A stretch of DNA of 9,166 nucleotides from an uncultured Bacteroidota bacterium (GTDB taxonomy: Bacteria; Bacteroidota; Bacteroidia; Bacteroidales; SZUA-534): assembly GCA_937900725.1 (NCBI GenBank), contig CALCFP010000090.1, positions 1 through 9,166 on the forward strand. The letters run 5' to 3'. Positions 6,801-9,166 of this stretch are shown in pieces. Under the pieces are notes generated by a model that ran no database searches, was not told the origin of the DNA, and saw nothing but the letters and a program-made list of their open reading frames with translations. The stretch's first letter is position 1; each line of letters starts with the position of its first letter. The translations under genes and the position numbers were made by a program.

Positions 6801-8600
6801 ATGCAAAAGAAATGGGTTCTAAAGGAACAAGTCAAAGCGGCAAAGATTGATGAATTGGCACAAACAATCAATATAAGCAAGCCATTGGCTGGATTACTTT
6901 TGCAACGTGGTATAAAAGATTTTGAATCAGCTCGTAAGTTTTTTAGACCAGACTTACAGCAACTCTACGACCCATTCCTTATGAAGGATATGGATAAGGC
7001 CGTAGCAAGGCTCGAAAAAGCTATAATTGAGCGTGAAAACGTACTCATTTATGGTGATTACGATGTCGATGGCACTACCGCCGTTGCAATGATGTATGTG
7101 TTCCTGAAAAGCAAGTGCCGCAATGTATTTTATTATGTACCAGACCGATATCAAGAGGGGTACGGAATATCATACAAAGGAATAGATTATGCCGCTGAAA
7201 TGGGCTGCAAACTTATTATCGCCCTAGATTGTGGTATTAAAGCGTTGCCTAAGGTGGCCTATGGCGCCGATAAAGGCATTGAGTTCATCATCTGCGACCA
7301 CCATGAGCCAGGCGACGAATTGCCCCAAGCCGTTGCCGTACTTGACCCCAAACGCACTGACTGCAATTATCCGTTTAACGAATTGTCAGGTTGTGGCGTT
7401 GGCTTCAAGTTAATTCAGGCCTACACGACAAAAAACAAGATTCCATTCTACCAGATAAAGCCGTTCCTCGATTTAGTGGTTGTCAGCATAGCAAGCGACA
7501 TCGTTCCAATAATCGATGAAAACCGCATATTGGCATATTACGGGCTCAAACAACTCAACACCAATCCGCGTGTAGGGTTGCGCGCCATAATGAAAAAGTC
7601 TGGCATCACTCCTCCCCCTATCCGCACAAAAGACGGGCAGTTAATTGACGTGCCTTTTGAGGAAGTAAAGCCCGCAGACGAGCCCGATTTTCGTCCTGTA
7701 AAAATCGGTGACATAGTGTTCAAAATCGGTCCCCGTATCAATGCGGCAGGCCGCATGGATTTAGGGCGCTACTCTGTCGACCTACTTGTAGAACGCAACG
7801 AGGAAAAGGCAGAGGAAATGGCTTGCAAGATTGAAATGGACAATACAGACCGCAAGACCCACGACCAGAACATCACAAACGAGGCTCTTGCCATCATTGA
7901 AAGCAGCGACTGCCTCAAGAAACGCAAATCGACAGTCCTTTACAATCCACTTTGGCACAAAGGCGTAATAGGAATTGTTGCGTCACGACTTATCGACTTC
8001 TATTATCGCCCAACGGTAATTTGCACTAAATCAAACGGATTAATAACAGGCTCCGCACGTTCTATTCCAGGATTCAACCTATACGAGGCAATTGAAAAAT
8101 GCCAAGACCTGCTTGAAAGTTTCGGGGGGCACACCTATGCGGCTGGCCTGACACTAAAGGAAGAGAATTTGGAAACCTTTGCCACCAAATTTGAGGAAGT
8201 AGTGGACAAAATGATGACAAAGGATATGATGATTCCGCGCATTGATGTCGACGAAGAAATAAAACTATCGGACATAACGCCAAAATTCTTCAAGTTACTG
8301 GAACAATTTGAACCGTTTGGTCCAGGTAATATGGCACCTGTTTTTGTATGCAGAAACCTGATGGACTGCAAAAACTTGCCGACACAAATCGTTGGACAGA
8401 CTCGCGAACACCTGAAGTTGTCTATGACAGACGAGGCGGGTACGCGTCCGCTACCAGGCATTGCGTTCAAACAAGCCGAACATTTTGACAATATACACAA
8501 CGGATGCAAGTTCGATGCCTGTTTCTCTGTAGAGTCAAATGTGTTCCGTGGGAAAGAAACTCTGCAATTGAAGGTCCACGATATCAAAATATGCCAATAA
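6801..8600 (+). CDS. recJ: Single-stranded-DNA-specific exonuclease RecJ
   Basis: RecJ degrades single-stranded DNA 5' to 3' in recombinational repair and mismatch repair. The 599-residue protein shows the DHH phosphoesterase motifs: D86-Y-D-V-D-G (I), L142-D143-C-G (II), D166-H167-H168 (III) and S232-D233 (IV), all metal ligands, then 'GPRINAAGRM' at 310-319. The DHHA1 part has 'LWHKGVIGIVASRL' at 384-397, 'GSARSIPGFNLYEAI' at 417-431 and 'FGGHTYAAGL' at 441-450; residues 480-599 form the RecJ OB-fold. Length is close to the E. coli enzyme. Between 'RAIMKKSG' (261-268) and 'FKIGPRINA' (307-315) there is a Pro/acid-rich stretch some 20 residues longer than I expect from the E. coli layout. 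The ATG at 6801 matches the usual start ('MxxKW'). The 114-bp gap before it is A-rich; TTTTTTG then TACATTCG could be a weak promoter. Confidence 0.97.
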   Translation: MQKKWVLKEQVKAAKIDELAQTINISKPLAGLLLQRGIKDFESARKFFRPDLQQLYDPFLMKDMDKAVARLEKAIIERENVLIYGDYDVDGTTAVAMMYVFLKSKCRNVFYYVPDRYQEGYGISYKGIDYAAEMGCKLIIALDCGIKALPKVAYGADKGIEFIICDHHEPGDELPQAVAVLDPKRTDCNYPFNELSGCGVGFKLIQAYTTKNKIPFYQIKPFLDLVVVSIASDIVPIIDENRILAYYGLKQLNTNPRVGLRAIMKKSGITPPPIRTKDGQLIDVPFEEVKPADEPDFRPVKIGDIVFKIGPRINAAGRMDLGRYSVDLLVERNEEKAEEMACKIEMDNTDRKTHDQNITNEALAIIESSDCLKKRKSTVLYNPLWHKGVIGIVASRLIDFYYRPTVICTKSNGLITGSARSIPGFNLYEAIEKCQDLLESFGGHTYAAGLTLKEENLETFATKFEEVVDKMMTKDMMIPRIDVDEEIKLSDITPKFFKLLEQFEPFGPGNMAPVFVCRNLMDCKNLPTQIVGQTREHLKLSMTDEAGTRPLPGIAFKQAEHFDNIHNGCKFDACFSVESNVFRGKETLQLKVHDIKICQ

Positions 8601-8634
8601 AAACTGGCAAGGACTGTATTTATTCAGTTCTCAC

Positions 8635-8652
8635 TGTCAGTTTTTACTGACA
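8635..8652. other. Short hairpin at the convergent recJ/tilS ends
   Basis: TGTCAGT-tttt-ACTGACA forms a perfect 7-bp stem with a TTTT loop, overlapping the last codons of tilS just after recJ stops. No T-run follows it on either strand, so it is at best a weak terminator or an RNA 3'-end stabiliser. Confidence 0.4.
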
Positions 8653-9166
8653 ACCAGTACTTTTTTGGTATTGTTGTCTATCTTGAACCTGTTATCGGGA
8701 CGGTAGCCTACTATCCAGGCAATTTTTTCTCCAGACGTAAGTACCAATGCCGATTTCTTTTCGAATACGTTAATCTTGCTGTCGATGAAAAAGTCGCTCA
8801 GTTTTTTTGCGCGGTTCATCCCTATCGGGTAGAAGTAGTCGCCGTGTCGCCATTGGCGGATAGTAAGCGGAAATTCCAGTTTGTCAAAGTCGAGGCAGGC
8901 GACTGTCGGGCGCTTGTCCAACACAAAATCGGAAACATCAACCACCTTCATTTTTATTCCGATAGATTCAAGGTCTTGTGGCTCTAGTATTTGCATTGGT
9001 TCAAAAGTGTCTTGATCACAGGCTTTTATAATAATGCTGTTGCGGTCAATCACCTGCACGGCATACTCCTGTGCAAAGCTGGCTGTCTGGTTACTGTTAT
9101 CTGTCGCTTTCAGCGTTAAGGAAGCTGTGACTTCAGCCACAGGGATCATCTTCAACCCAACCAGTT
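8637..9166 (-). CDS. tilS: tRNA(Ile)-lysidine synthase, C-terminal part (5' end outside window)
   Basis: TilS attaches lysine to C34 of the CAU-anticodon tRNA-Ile, switching it from reading AUG to AUA. Only about 176 C-terminal residues are visible; the frame stays open through 9166, so the N-terminal ATP-pyrophosphatase domain with its SGGxDS loop lies beyond the right edge. The visible part has the TilS C-terminal signature 'IRQWRHGDYFYPIGM' followed by 'KKLSDFFIDSKIN' and a final 'IAWIVGYRPDNRFKI', the region that recognises the tRNA acceptor stem. The in-frame TTG at 9155 is not a real start. The gene converges on recJ with 36 bases between the stops. Confidence 0.93.
   Translation of the reverse strand, partial: LVGLKMIPVAEVTASLTLKATDNSNQTASFAQEYAVQVIDRNSIIIKACDQDTFEPMQILEPQDLESIGIKMKVVDVSDFVLDKRPTVACLDFDKLEFPLTIRQWRHGDYFYPIGMNRAKKLSDFFIDSKINVFEKKSALVLTSGEKIAWIVGYRPDNRFKIDNNTKKVLVVSKN

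Noticed and set aside
6707..6850. A 47-codon frame starting before recJ and overlapping its first 50 bases
   Set aside because: No recognisable domain, no ribosome binding site, and A-rich low-complexity sequence; its 3' third is only recJ read in another frame.
8135..8587. 150-codon open frame antisense to recJ
   Set aside because: Serine-rich shadow of a confidently identified gene, with no known motif.
1..9166. Mobile element, prophage, CRISPR array or defence island
   Set aside because: No transposase, integrase, terminal repeats or spaced direct repeats were seen, and most neighbours are housekeeping genes. The tRNA 3' end is not repeated elsewhere in the window, so there is no sign of integration there.

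Overview
The window looks like a chromosomal segment from the Bacteroidota, most likely Bacteroidales. Three things point there. Several genes are preceded by the Bacteroidota -7 promoter element TAnnTTTG rather than an E. coli -10 box. Strong Shine-Dalgarno sequences are absent. The protein sequences (a Tgt without the zinc cysteines, the tgt-lptF/G gene pair, a GAF receptor ending in a 'TATQEELARKEDE' coiled coil) are of Bacteroidota type. I see no insertion sequence, phage gene, CRISPR array or rRNA, and no gene-free stretch longer than about 300 bases.

Left part (1-2520). A membrane gene runs off the left edge on the minus strand. Its translation reads as tandem GldL-like membrane segments joined to a GldM-like periplasmic N-terminal domain, so both halves of the type IX secretion/gliding motor seem to be present in one polypeptide, but without the charged intramembrane pair of the real motor. 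Divergent from it, across about 150 bp, is a three-TM HAMP/GAF receptor with a C-terminal coiled coil and no kinase or other output domain. A strong bidirectional terminator separates this receptor from the convergent ddl gene. This pair is the least ordinary part of the window.

Middle part (2521-4460). ddl (D-Ala-D-Ala ligase, peptidoglycan precursor synthesis) lies on the minus strand. It is followed by a complete tRNA-Gly(CCC) on the plus strand with its own intrinsic terminator, and then a short Nudix hydrolase gene of the ADP-ribose pyrophosphatase type whose -7 promoter element sits directly after the tRNA terminator.

Right part (4461-9166). tgt (queuosine tRNA modification) and an lptF/lptG-type LPS export permease are three bases apart and probably cotranscribed. 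recJ (single-strand 5'-3' exonuclease) follows after a 114-bp gap. A C-terminal fragment of tilS (tRNA-Ile lysidine synthase) runs convergently on the minus strand into the right edge. These are housekeeping genes for tRNA maturation, outer-membrane biogenesis and DNA repair; their adjacency does not by itself suggest a shared pathway.
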